Shown: positions 37,522 through 45,368 of the stretch, piece by piece
Layout: every line of letters starts with the position of its first letter
How positions within the stretch are numbered: position 1 is the first letter of the stretch
NCBI RefSeq assembly: GCF_000473995.1
Contig: NC_022571.1
Coordinates: forward strand, 3,875,416 to 3,939,415
Direction: 5' to 3'
Source of the DNA: Clostridium saccharobutylicum DSM 13864
Lineage (GTDB): Bacteria; Bacillota; Clostridia; Clostridiales; Clostridiaceae
DNA length: 64,000 nt
Notes under the pieces: model-generated
What the model saw: only the letters and a program-made list of their open reading frames with translations
What the model was told of the DNA's origin: nothing
Databases searched by the model: none
Translations under genes and position numbers: made by a program

Positions 37522-37884
37522 ATGAAAGAAATACCAGAATTATGGGAACTGATAGCACTTTTTGAGATGGAGCCAGTGTATGTTTACGGAGAAGAAAAAG
37601 GAATACCATGGTTTTATAGCACAATTAATTTTAAACTCAAAAGGGGAAGTGAAACTTTAGACATCACCATTTCTCCTGCTAATGGCATTATTGATATTTG
37701 GTTACTTATAGGCGATAGAAAAATAATAGAAATTAATCTTGAAAATGTAGAAGGAATGAAGATAGAAAAAATTCATAATAAAGAAATTTTACATATTCTG
37801 TTTAGCAATGATGACGTTATGGAAAAGTTCTATATAGAAACAAAACCGCAAATCTATATGTATTGCAGTAAGGCACGATTCTAA
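37522..37884 (+). CDS. Unknown 120-residue protein, cargo gene 1
   Basis: A small alpha/beta protein (PELWELIALFEMEPVYVYGE, then alternating strands WFYSTINFKLKRG, LDITISPANGIIDIW, KIIEINLENVEG, ILHILFSNDD). The ATG at 37522 is preferred over 37510 because GGATGG lies 8 bases upstream of it. No family is recognised. Size, fold pattern and lack of a signal peptide resemble immunity proteins of polymorphic toxin systems, but this is only a resemblance. It lies 71 bases upstream of a TPR protein on the same strand, opposite to the surrounding phage genes. Confidence 0.6.
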   Translation: MKEIPELWELIALFEMEPVYVYGEEKGIPWFYSTINFKLKRGSETLDITISPANGIIDIWLLIGDRKIIEINLENVEGMKIEKIHNKEILHILFSNDDVMEKFYIETKPQIYMYCSKARF

Positions 37885-37955
37885 TAGTAAAACGTAATAA
37901 TAAATTGTTGCGTCACAAGGATTATTTATATTAGCTGTATAATGGAGATGAATTT

Positions 37956-39035
37956 ATGAAACTACATGAAATGGTAAAAGAACTTCAAAGTGTCATGAGC
38001 CTTGATTTTGATGAGAGAGCTATATTATTTGAAAAATATAGAGATATTCTTAACTCTGAAATATCTACAAACCCATCAAATATCGAAGCCTTCTGTCTTA
38101 TGGCTATGATAACTTGTGAGTTGCGGGAGGATACTGAAAAATCGATTGAAATACTAGAGCAATGCTATTTGCAAAATCAATTAAATTTTTCAGATGAAGG
38201 TTTTGCTCTATGGGCTACTGATATGGCTTATTTTCTGCTTGAAGAATATGATGAGAGTAGTGAAGAAAGAGCGGTTCAGTTGCTCTCACAAGCTATTAAT
38301 CGCAATTCAAATTATGCAAATACATATTATGCTTATGGTAAAGTCTGCTTTAGAAGAAAAGACTTTGAGAAAGCATCGAAACTATTTCATAAAGCATTTG
38401 AAATTTCTGCAAAGAAATCATATAAATATTGTGAGGCAGTTAGTTTATTGGCACATTCCAATCAAAATGAGGGAATTACATTATTAAAGTCAATATATTC
38501 GTACCCATTTGAGAATGAGAAAGTTGACGTGAACACTGCTCTGACACTTGGTCGAGAATTAGCAATTAGCGGTAGTTTAGATGAAGCAAAAAAGATAGCC
38601 GAAATATTATTGAAAACGGAATACAGGGAATTTGATATAGAAATAGATGAAATGTCTGATTTTATGTATATATTAGGGGACTATAAATCCTGTGTTGAAT
38701 TATATGATAAATATCAATTTTTAGAAGAAGAGAGTTGGCTTAATAAGTATTTTTATGCTTTAAAACAAACTGGTCAGGAAAGTATTGCTGAAAAAAGGTT
38801 GCAAGAAATTACAGAAAAAATAGAGAAAGACATTAATAATGAGAAAATGAATCCTACCCATTGGGAAAATTATGAGGATTACGAATATTATATCTCTTCT
38901 GAAACTAAACGATTAAATGCTATAAGGGAAGGTTATAACAAAGTTTTTATTTATTCAGATGACATATTACCAGATGTTTACTATGATATGATATATGAAT
39001 GTTATTATATTAATTGTCCAAGGCATTGTCTATAG
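37956..39035 (+). CDS. TPR-repeat protein, cargo gene 2
   Basis: A 359-residue helical protein with tetratricopeptide-like repeats: NPSNIEAFCLMAMITCELRED (about 38-58), NSNYANTYYAYGKVCFRRKDFEKASKLF (split here; about 113-140), and SGSLDEAKKIAEILLK (about 207-222). The C-terminal 60 residues (WENYEDYEYYISSETKRLN ... ECYYINCPRHCL) are not TPR and end with cysteines. TPR proteins are protein-binding scaffolds. ATGGAGATG precedes the start, and a strong terminator follows at 39083. A partnership with the small upstream protein is inferred from spacing. Confidence 0.7.
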   Translation: MKLHEMVKELQSVMSLDFDERAILFEKYRDILNSEISTNPSNIEAFCLMAMITCELREDTEKSIEILEQCYLQNQLNFSDEGFALWATDMAYFLLEEYDESSEERAVQLLSQAINRNSNYANTYYAYGKVCFRRKDFEKASKLFHKAFEISAKKSYKYCEAVSLLAHSNQNEGITLLKSIYSYPFENEKVDVNTALTLGRELAISGSLDEAKKIAEILLKTEYREFDIEIDEMSDFMYILGDYKSCVELYDKYQFLEEESWLNKYFYALKQTGQESIAEKRLQEITEKIEKDINNEKMNPTHWENYEDYEYYISSETKRLNAIREGYNKVFIYSDDILPDVYYDMIYECYYINCPRHCL

Positions 39036-39082
39036 TAGAATTATTATAAATTGAATTACTTCGCATTCTTCTTATATTAAGT

Positions 39083-39116
39083 ATTATAGGTGGACAATCC
39101 CACCTATAATTTTTTT
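39083..39116 (+). terminator. Strong intrinsic terminator of the cargo pair
   Basis: ATTATAGGTGG-ACAATC-CCACCTATAAT, an 11-bp perfect stem, followed by six to seven T residues, 48 bases after the TPR gene stop. Confidence 0.88.
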
Positions 39117-39135
39117 ATGCTATATTTCAACATCA

Positions 39136-39419
39136 TATAGATATCCAATTTAAGAATTAGACTTATAATTGAAATATGTTTCCATGCTAGAAATTCCATA
39201 CATTTTTGTGAAACAGGCATTGAAATTAAACTGTTAAGGTTCTTAGTATAAGGTTGTACCATTTTTTGCTTGTCCCAATTTCATATTAGGAGCATGCGAA
39301 AATGGTATAACCTTGTACTTAGAACCTTTCAGTGAGAATTTCATGGCCCTGTGGAACAAAAATGTATGGAATTTCGGTTAACTACCACATAAGTATGATT
39401 TATAGTTTGGATATCTATA
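39136..39419. repeat. Large palindromic element, complete copy (A2, 284 bp)
   Basis: Both ends read TATAGATATCCAA. Inwards both arms share GAAATTCCATACATTTTTGT, then GGCATTGAAATT/GGCCATGAAATT, then GGTTCTTAGTATAAGGTTG-like, up to an apex TACCATTTTTTGC...TGTCCC. The right arm read inwards gives ACTTATGTGGTAGTTAACC before GAAATT. The element lies 13 bases from the stop of the sigma-like gene and just after the cargo pair's terminator, inside the prophage. Confidence 0.8.
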
Positions 39420-39432
39420 AAACATAGCCAAT

Positions 39433-39846
39433 TTAATAAATATACTTTTCCATTTTTTTAGCTGCTTGTTTTTCTAATTGCTTAACTCTTTGATATGATA
39501 GTTTTAGTTTTTCTTGTACAACATAATATTTTCTATGTTCTATATGAACAATTTGCATTATATCTCTTTCTTCTTCTGTCAGTATAGTTATTGCATTCTC
39601 TATTCTCTTTAATTCTCTTTTTTTAATTATCTGCTCTCTGTATAATTGTTCTTTTTTTTCAATTAACTTTTCTGCCTGCTGTTCTACACTTGAAGTAATC
39701 TTATAAGTTTTTCCTGTTCTTTCTTCCATTCCTTGTCCACTTATTCCTAATATGTCTTCCTCTAATTCCTGAATTCTTATATCTATCTCATTAATATCTG
39801 CTAAAAGCTCTCTATATTTTCGTATTCTATTTAATGTATTACTCAT
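39433..39846 (-). CDS. Sigma-70 region 4-like late regulator
   Basis: A 137-residue protein with an N-terminal coiled coil (about 5-85) and a C-terminal sigma region 4-type helix-turn-helix: LTEEERDIMQIVHIEHRKYY, then VVQEKLKLSYQRVKQLEKQA. Such proteins (ArpU/RinA-type) activate late transcription in Gram-positive phages. It is the last gene of the early operon, the usual place for a late activator. Confidence 0.72.
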   Translation of the reverse strand: MSNTLNRIRKYRELLADINEIDIRIQELEEDILGISGQGMEERTGKTYKITSSVEQQAEKLIEKKEQLYREQIIKKRELKRIENAITILTEEERDIMQIVHIEHRKYYVVQEKLKLSYQRVKQLEKQAAKKMEKYIY

Positions 39847-39995
39847 AATGGAATCTCCTTTGAATTTATATCATCTGTATCTTTAGATTATTTAGGGCTA
39901 TATTTCCTCGTAACTTATATTTATAATCCTATCAATAATCTTTTTAAACATTCATCCTTAATAATATCCTTTAAAAACATTCAACTTAATATAAT

Positions 39996-40340
39996 TTACC
40001 AATTATTAATCTCTGCTCTAATCAAATTCATTTTGCTCTTCATAGATTCTATCTCTAATCTTAAATTTTCTATTGAACTTATACAATTATAATAAGCACT
40101 TTCTGCCACATCTCTTTGAAGTCTAAGCTCTGCAACTTCCTCATTTCCCTTAACTATCTCAATTATTAAAGTTGCTGGATATTTTTCTTCTTTAAGCTTT
40201 AATATTTCTTGCGTTTTTTTTATTCTATAAGACTTTTCTGTTTGTGCCTTCTTAAGTGCAAGTTTCTTAAGCTCCATATTTCCTTTATTTAATGCAGCTA
40301 TACAGCTACTCAAATTTCCCATAATTCCTTCTGATTTCAT
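39996..40340 (-). CDS. Hypothetical coiled-coil phage protein
   Basis: A 114-residue almost fully helical protein (LKKLALKKAQTEKSYRIKKT, EEVAELRLQRDVAESAYYNC). GGAGG-like sequence lies 8-10 bases before the ATG. No family is recognised; it lies between the helicase loader and the late regulator in the early operon. Confidence 0.55.
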   Translation of the reverse strand: MKSEGIMGNLSSCIAALNKGNMELKKLALKKAQTEKSYRIKKTQEILKLKEEKYPATLIIEIVKGNEEVAELRLQRDVAESAYYNCISSIENLRLEIESMKSKMNLIRAEINNW

Positions 40341-40419
40341 AAAATATCCTCCTTCAAATTTAATTTTATAAGTAACAAAAGTATTCCTGATTTCGGTTAT
40401 TTACCACACTCCCAAATAA

Positions 40420-41238
40420 TTACCTCAATCTATAATTGTTCTCCACTCCTTCAATTTCAACCATGAAATTTTTGCACATTTCATATATCCTGCTTCCTAT
40501 TGCTTCATCAACTCTTAGTAACCCTTCAACTGTAAATTCTGTAGATATTATAATTGGTAAATGATTAATGTATCTATAATTAATAAGCTCAAACATTATA
40601 TTTATGTCTGTATCATTTACTTTGCCCTTGTATAAATCATCAAGCAATAAAATTTCGCAGGTTTGATATTTACTCAATGTTTTTTTGTAATATTCTTCAT
40701 CAATCATATTTTGTTTAAGGCTTGTAATAATATCTCTATAAGGCATGTACACAACTCGTATATCCTTCTTCAAAAAATTATTTGCAAGAGCCAAGGAAAC
40801 ATGAGTTTTCCCACTTCCAGGATTGCCACAAAACAAAATCGAATTTCTCACTTCTCTTCTTATGTTTCTAAATCTTTTATAATACTCTGCTGCTTTAAAT
40901 TTCATTTCCTTTGATTTTTCAGACCACTCTTTAAAATTACTAAATGATTTGTCCAAGTTATCTGTATTTATACCACTGTTTTTCCACAATCTCTTTACCT
41001 TCTCTGCTTCAAGACATTTACAAGGTGTCATAAGTGGCTGCGATCTAGCTTGTTCTTTAATTATAAATCCAGTATCGTTGCACAATTTACACCTAAAATG
41101 GCTCTGCTTCATTTCCACCTTCAAATTTCCCTCCGATGTTTTGATCCTTGAATTCTCCATCTGAACTTGGTGTCCATTTTGGGATTTTGATGTTGAATTT
41201 TTTCTCACTTGGTCCAATATTCTTTCTAACGCCTCCAT
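40420..41238 (-). CDS. DnaC-like helicase loader (AAA+ ATPase)
   Basis: A 272-residue loader. A zinc-binding segment (CKLCNDTGF ... CKCLE, about 51-78) precedes the AAA+ domain with Walker A GNPGSGKTH (about 136-144), Walker B ILLLDDLYKG (about 195-204) and sensor IIISTEFT (about 230). It loads the host replicative helicase on the phage origin. The start has an excellent AAAGGAGGGG site and lies 146 bases inside the upstream replication gene in another frame. Confidence 0.88.
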   Translation of the reverse strand: MEALERILDQVRKNSTSKSQNGHQVQMENSRIKTSEGNLKVEMKQSHFRCKLCNDTGFIIKEQARSQPLMTPCKCLEAEKVKRLWKNSGINTDNLDKSFSNFKEWSEKSKEMKFKAAEYYKRFRNIRREVRNSILFCGNPGSGKTHVSLALANNFLKKDIRVVYMPYRDIITSLKQNMIDEEYYKKTLSKYQTCEILLLDDLYKGKVNDTDINIMFELINYRYINHLPIIISTEFTVEGLLRVDEAIGSRIYEMCKNFMVEIEGVENNYRLR

Positions 41239-42559
41239 ACTTCCCCTCCTTTAATGTAAATGCTCTATTACTATTTTTCTTAAATACTCTACTTATATCT
41301 TCCTCTAATTGAACTGTCCTATTTATTCCATTATGACCATCCCTTAATGGAAATATCCCTTGCCAGCAATTCTCAATGCTATTTTCTAAAATCTTAATTT
41401 GAATTTGTTCATCTAAAGATAGGTTTCTAAGTTTTCTAAGCATTAGCTGCAAAGCTCTATCTGTCATTGGCTTCTTAATTTCATCTCTCATTTTCATGAA
41501 ATCTATTATTGTCTCAATAAGTAATTTATTTCTAGTAAACTCATTCATATACCTATACTTATTCGTATTCTTGTTATATTTTGAGCTTTTTATATTTTTA
41601 ACGTTTCTATCAATGCACTCCTGATTTTGGTAAATATAATTTATATCTTCACAACGTGTGTAATCATTATTTTCTTTATTTTTTTCAAAACTTGTATATT
41701 CATGATTGTCTTTAATTTCTTCACAAAGTGTATATTCCTCACTTTCTTTATCTTGTTTAAAACATGTGTATTTATCGTTTTCTTTGTTTTCTTTGAAACA
41801 TGTGTATTTATAATTCCCGTTATACTCTTTAAAACGTGTATCATCAATAGTCCCGTTTTGTTCTTTAAGTTCTGTATATTCATTGGCTTCTTTATGTCCA
41901 TATTCATTAGTTCTTTCATTCCCATTTTGATTAGTCTTTTTATGCCCATTCTCATAATGTTTCTGAGGTTCATTCTCACATTCATAATCAAAAATGTTTT
42001 TGTTATTTTGATTATCAATATGCGTTAATTCACTTATATTATTTATATTCTTATCCTTATTATCATTCTTATCATTCTTGTTAGTGGTTAGCCCTTGGTT
42101 AGTCCTTGGTGATGCATTGGTTACCATTTGGTTAGCCCTTGGTGACATATTGGTTAATACTTGGTTACCCCTTGGTGACTCATTGGTTACCCCTTGGTTA
42201 AAATCTTGGTTAATTTCAGTTCTTTCTCCTTGATAAAGTCCCCAATTCACTATGTTCACAAATATTCCTGTCTTGGTTGATTCATAGGTTAAAAATTCAT
42301 ACTTTTGAAATCTTGCAAGTGCAGTCCTAACATTTTGTCTTGATATACCTAATCCAGATTTATTCATTATCGAATTTGCACTTGTAATAAATTCGCCAGG
42401 TTTTGCTTTAAATTGTTTTCCATTCCATTCCCATTCGCATTCTTCATGGTTAGCCATGCCTAAAAGAGTGATAAGAATAACTTTCTGCTCTGGAGTGGAT
42501 TTTAACCAAATAACCTTCTTAAATAAACATCTATGAATCTTAAACCACCCTTCATTCAT
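41093..42559 (-). CDS. Phage replication initiator (replisome organiser)
   Basis: A protein of about 488 residues. The N-terminal domain is a winged helix of the phage replisome-organiser type (GWFKIHRCLFKKVIW, PEQKVILITLLGMANHEECEW, SGLGISRQNVRTALARFQK). The middle is a long, repetitive, disordered region: NQ-x-x-TN-x-SPR repeats, then 12-residue repeats YTCFKENKENDK-like. The C-terminal part (about 350-430) binds partners (NKLLIETIIDFMKMRDE, MTDRALQLMLRKLRNLS). ATG 42559 is chosen because GAGGAG lies 8 bases before it; the frame is open to 42598. The origin probably lies inside the gene. Confidence 0.83.
   Translation of the reverse strand: MNEGWFKIHRCLFKKVIWLKSTPEQKVILITLLGMANHEECEWEWNGKQFKAKPGEFITSANSIMNKSGLGISRQNVRTALARFQKYEFLTYESTKTGIFVNIVNWGLYQGERTEINQDFNQGVTNESPRGNQVLTNMSPRANQMVTNASPRTNQGLTTNKNDKNDNKDKNINNISELTHIDNQNNKNIFDYECENEPQKHYENGHKKTNQNGNERTNEYGHKEANEYTELKEQNGTIDDTRFKEYNGNYKYTCFKENKENDKYTCFKQDKESEEYTLCEEIKDNHEYTSFEKNKENNDYTRCEDINYIYQNQECIDRNVKNIKSSKYNKNTNKYRYMNEFTRNKLLIETIIDFMKMRDEIKKPMTDRALQLMLRKLRNLSLDEQIQIKILENSIENCWQGIFPLRDGHNGINRTVQLEEDISRVFKKNSNRAFTLKEGKYGGVRKNIGPSEKKFNIKIPKWTPSSDGEFKDQNIGGKFEGGNEAEPF
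41640..41860. repeat. 36-bp tandem coding repeats in the replication gene
   Basis: About six imperfect 36-bp units encode 12-residue repeats of the form YTxFKxxKExxx (YTCFKENKENDK, YTCFKQDKESEE, YTLCEEIKDNHE, YTSFEKNKENND). The region encodes a charged spacer between the DNA-binding and C-terminal domains. Its variation probably reflects slippage. Confidence 0.7.
42084..42212. other. Iteron array: 12 copies of TTGGTKA at 11-bp spacing, candidate origin
   Basis: TTGGTTA or TTGGTGA begins at 42095, 42106, 42117, 42128, 42139, 42150, 42161, 42172, 42183, 42194 and 42206, with a one-mismatch copy (GTGGTTA) at 42084. Spacing is exactly 11 bases until the last, which is 12. All sites face the same side of the helix, as in iteron origins. 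The array lies in the replication initiator gene, where many phages (for example lambda O) keep their origin. On the coding strand it specifies an 11-residue NQ-TN-SPR repeat. Confidence 0.7.
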
Positions 42560-42573
42560 CCAATCAACTCCTC

Positions 42574-42753
42574 TTAATTTGTTATTCTGATCATCCAATC
42601 TCTATCCTTTTCATAGGTTGTACATTTCATTTCATCTACATAATCATTTATATCATCACAATACCATTCAAAATCTTTCATTTTTATTTCATCTGCACAG
42701 CAAATACCATTTTTATAATACTTACAAGTTTTAGCACCACATTTAACTACCAA
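42574..42753 (-). CDS. Small cysteine-rich phage protein (TTG start)
   Basis: A 59-residue protein starting at TTG (42753) 8 bases after AAGGAGG. Cysteines at positions 5, 10, 18, 19, 32 and 44 (VKCGAKTCKYYKNGICCADEI...) suggest a metal- or disulphide-stabilised fold; similar short proteins are common in clostridial phage early regions. Its TAA is 14 bases before the ATG of the replication gene, so both are translated from one message. Confidence 0.7.
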   Translation of the reverse strand: MVVKCGAKTCKYYKNGICCADEIKMKDFEWYCDDINDYVDEMKCTTYEKDRDWMIRITN

Positions 42754-43021
42754 CTTAAAATCCTCCTTGCCCTATGATATAATTTAATTGTAAGTTTTTG
42801 CCATAACTTTTTTTGATAAACCTTATATATTCCTTCTAGTCATACAATTTTTTGTGTAAATTGTTTCACAGCTACTTTTGACATTTTCATTTAGTCCTAA
42901 GTAGCTTTGTTACTTTTATTTAAAAGAATTAAATTAGAAATGAATTTAACATCTCATCATTTAATTAAATTCATCAAATAAAACAAATAATAAATCATAT
43001 AATAAATAAGATAATTTAATC
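42754..43021. other. Leader of the early operon
   Basis: About 270 bases between the Cro-like gene and the 59-residue gene. It contains an imperfect inverted repeat AGCTACTT/AAGTAGCT (about 42870-42909). No gene or certain promoter is seen. Confidence 0.35.
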
Positions 43022-43228
43022 TCATCCTTTTATTTTTAAATCTTTAAATATTTCATCAGTTGTACAATTATAAGTATCTGCAAGTCTCTTTATTAATTGA
43101 GGTGATGGGTTTGTCCATCCACGTTCCAATTTATAAAATGTACTTTTACTTATTTTTAATGCTTCTACAGCTTGTTCAACTTCGATTCCCTCATTTAATC
43201 TTCTTAATCTTATTGGTGTTAATTTCAT
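43022..43228 (-). CDS. Cro-like helix-turn-helix regulator
   Basis: A 68-residue XRE-type DNA-binding protein: RLNEGIEVEQAVEALKISKS then TFYKLERGWTNPSPQLIKRL form the helix-turn-helix. It is divergent from the CI-like repressor, reads in the direction of the early genes and is therefore the likely lytic regulator. GGAAGTGG precedes the ATG. Confidence 0.8.
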   Translation of the reverse strand: MKLTPIRLRRLNEGIEVEQAVEALKISKSTFYKLERGWTNPSPQLIKRLADTYNCTTDEIFKDLKIKG

Positions 43229-43336
43229 TTTTCCACTTCCCTACACTTATTTAAGTAATATTAAAAAAGAATAACAATTCAACATTAGTCTATTTTTAAT
43301 TACTTTCAATGACTTGTTTGTCTTGGTATAGTTATA

Positions 43337-43359
43337 TTTTATCAGTATTTCCGATAAAA
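43337..43359. promoter_or_regulatory. Phage operator 1, TTTTATC-N9-GATAAAA
   Basis: A 23-bp site with perfect 7-bp arms and a 9-base spacer (AGTATTTCC), 109 bases upstream of the Cro-like gene. The same site occurs at 43452-43474, and both lie in the repressor-Cro intergenic region. Confidence 0.75.
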
Positions 43360-43451
43360 ACAAACTTCTCAATAATCACCAATCCCGATATTTTTACCAA
43401 TCAAATTTCCAATTCTTTAATTTACTTCCAAATGCTTAAATTTACTATTGA

Positions 43452-43474
43452 TTTTATCGGCAATTATGATAAAA
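43452..43474. promoter_or_regulatory. Phage operator 2, TTTTATC-N9-GATAAAA
   Basis: Same 7-bp arms as operator 1 with spacer GGCAATTAT, 22 bases upstream of the repressor ATG and overlapping its likely promoter region (TTGATT at 43448-43453). Repressor binding here would give autoregulation. Confidence 0.75.
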
Positions 43475-43496
43475 TTATCATTAAGAGGTGAACCGT

Positions 43497-43874
43497 ATGT
43501 TAGGTGATAAAGTAAAAATGCTCAGAAAACAAATGAAAATCACACAACAAAAATTAGCAAAAACTATTGGACTAAGCCAGTCTACAATAGGAATGATAGA
43601 AGGAAATAAACAAGGTGCTAGTAATGATACTTTAATAAAACTCGCAAATGCTTTAAATACTACTGTTGATTATTTATTATGTGATGACATGGAAGAAATA
43701 GCTGATGATGATAAAAATGCTGCTCTTAAGACAAGAAATGATGTACATTATAACTCTCAAATAGATGATGATATAAGAAAAATTGAAAGAGCTCGAAAGA
43801 AAATGGATCCGAAAAATAAAGAAAAGATGATGAACATTTTAAGGTCTGCTTTTGATGAGTACTTTGACGATTAG
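43497..43874 (+). CDS. CI-like phage repressor (XRE family)
   Basis: A 125-residue repressor. Residues about 5-60 are the helix-turn-helix (VKMLRKQMKITQQKLAKTI, GLSQSTIGMIEGNKQGASND). The rest is a charged linker and dimerisation tail, without the serine-lysine autocleavage domain of lambda CI, which fits the adjacent ImmA/IrrE protease as the inducer. The ATG at 43497 has AGAGGTG 7 bases upstream; an in-frame GTG at 43488 lies inside that site. Confidence 0.88.
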   Translation: MLGDKVKMLRKQMKITQQKLAKTIGLSQSTIGMIEGNKQGASNDTLIKLANALNTTVDYLLCDDMEEIADDDKNAALKTRNDVHYNSQIDDDIRKIERARKKMDPKNKEKMMNILRSAFDEYFDD

Positions 43875-44511
43875 ATATAGACATATAAAAAATCTAGTGA
43901 ATGATATTTATATAAAATTAAATATCTCTCATTTGCCAATAAATATACTTGAAATAATAAGTTCTTTCGATAATATAAAAATAGTTTCTTATCATCAATT
44001 CATGACCGATCACAATTTAACTAAAGAAGAAACTTTTGAAATATTAAGCTCAGATGAAGGATGTACTGTTTGTTCTAAATCATTAGATAGATATATCATC
44101 TATTATAATGATTTAGATTATAAATCTGAGGAAAGAATTAGATGGACCTTGACCCATGAATTAGGTCATATTTTATGCGAACATTATTCTGATAGCACAC
44201 GAATATCTTCTGATGATTTATGTGAAGATGAATACAAATTCAAAGAATGCGAAGCAAATTACTTCACTGGTCTTTTATTATCTAATCCAATAATATTAAA
44301 CAAGTTGAAAGTAAAATCATCACACGATATTGAAATTTTTTGTGCTTTGTCTTCAGAAGCTGCTAAATACAGATTTGACAGCTATAAAAAATGGTGCAAA
44401 CATAAATTCATAAGTAGTTCTGATAGATATATTCTAAGAAATTTCAAAAATTATTTTGAATCACAATTCCTTGAATATAATGAATTCATTAATTTTATGA
44501 ATTCGTTTTAA
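43855..44511 (+). CDS. ImmA/IrrE family metallopeptidase
   Basis: A 218-residue protease with zinc motif HELGHIL (about 98-104) in the context RWTLTHELGHILCEHY and a downstream acidic ECEANYFTGLLL segment that gives the third ligand. In ICEBs1 and related elements ImmA cleaves the ImmR repressor on induction, so this enzyme probably releases the prophage from repression. The start overlaps the repressor gene by 20 bases, giving coupled expression. Confidence 0.88.
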   Translation: MSTLTIRYRHIKNLVNDIYIKLNISHLPINILEIISSFDNIKIVSYHQFMTDHNLTKEETFEILSSDEGCTVCSKSLDRYIIYYNDLDYKSEERIRWTLTHELGHILCEHYSDSTRISSDDLCEDEYKFKECEANYFTGLLLSNPIILNKLKVKSSHDIEIFCALSSEAAKYRFDSYKKWCKHKFISSSDRYILRNFKNYFESQFLEYNEFINFMNSF

Positions 44512-44526
44512 TGGTATGTGGTATAG

Positions 44527-44621
44527 ATAAATAACTTGAAATTTAAAGGTATGTGGTAGCTTACCGAAAGTAAATATATTTTTGTTTTACAGGACTATAA
44601 AAAATAGCAGCTTCTAATCGC
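44527..44621. repeat. Half copy of the large palindrome family, cut by the IS element (A7)
   Basis: GGTATGTGGTAGCTTACCG followed by AAAGTAAATATATTTTTGTT and ACAGGACTAT matches the left arm of complete copies. The IS begins at 44622, and no matching right arm is seen after the IS ends at 46298. Either the second arm was lost or the element was already a half when hit. Confidence 0.6.
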
Positions 44622-44687
44622 TGATATGCTCCCTTTATAGTAGACAGTTAAAATAATAAAACTGTTTCTATAAAGGGGGTGTTTTTT

Positions 44688-45368
44688 ATGGGCAGAAAAG
44701 AAAAAGTTTCTATTGAAGAAAAGCTAAGAGCTATTAAATCTTACCTATCAGGTGAAAAAAGTGCTGCACAAATATGTTCTGATTTTAGCATCCATAATCA
44801 ATCATTTAGGAATTGGATTCGTAAGTATAATATGAATGGTGAAAACGGATTAGTTGTTACTCATAAAAATAAAATTTATTCAGAAGAAATCAAATATATG
44901 GCAATTCATGATTATCTTGATGGCAACGGTTCATTGGAAAATATATGCACTAAATATGAAATTCCATCAATTTATAGTCTCCAACAATGGATTAAGAAGT
45001 ATAATAGTCATAAGATATTTAAATCTCACAATAAGCAAGGGGATAGAATTATGACTAATGGAAGAAAAACCACTTATGAAGAAAGAATTGAGATTGTTGC
45101 ATTCTGCATTTCGAATAATGATGATTATCAAGCCACTGCTGATAAATTTAAGGTTTCTTATCAACAAGTTTATACATGGGTAAGAAAATATAAATCTAAT
45201 GGATATGAAGAGTTAATGGACCGTCGCGGTAAGCGTAAAGAGCCTGAGGAGCTTACTGAGTCTGATAAATTATCAGCACAACTAAAACTTATTGAAGCAG
45301 AAAATAGACGTTTAAAGATGGAGAATGATTTCTTAAAAAAATTGAAGGAAGTAGAAAGAAGGCGATAA
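44688..45368 (+). CDS. IS3-family transposase OrfA
   Basis: A 226-residue DNA-binding subunit with two or three helix-turn-helix units (IEEKLRAIKSYLSGEKSAAQ, TTYEERIEIVAFCISNNDDY, then a third near 65-100) and a C-terminal leucine zipper (LIEAENRRLKMENDFLKKL). It is longer than the usual 100-170 residue OrfA because of the extra N-terminal HTH copies, as in IS150-type elements. ATG follows AAAGGGGG. The frame ends at 45366. Confidence 0.88.
   Translation: MGRKEKVSIEEKLRAIKSYLSGEKSAAQICSDFSIHNQSFRNWIRKYNMNGENGLVVTHKNKIYSEEIKYMAIHDYLDGNGSLENICTKYEIPSIYSLQQWIKKYNSHKIFKSHNKQGDRIMTNGRKTTYEERIEIVAFCISNNDDYQATADKFKVSYQQVYTWVRKYKSNGYEELMDRRGKRKEPEELTESDKLSAQLKLIEAENRRLKMENDFLKKLKEVERRR
45335..45341 (+). 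promoter_or_regulatory. -1 frameshift site A AAA AAA of the IS
   Basis: Seven A residues in the phase TTA-AAA-AAA of orfA, 25 bases before its stop, with orfB open in the -1 frame from here. Confidence 0.75.

Noticed and set aside
41627..42028. Overlapping frames on both strands inside the replication gene
   Set aside because: They are by-products of the tandem repeats, without translation signals; the products are low-complexity Ile/Phe or Lys/Met runs.
42084..42212. Possible CRISPR array
   Set aside because: The repeats are 7 bp at 11-bp period, lie in an open coding frame, have no unique spacers, and no cas gene is in the window.
10186..44511. Interpretation as a tailocin (headless contractile bacteriocin)
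   Set aside because: Terminase, portal, scaffold, decoration and major capsid genes are all present, so this is a full phage-type gene set, although probably defective.
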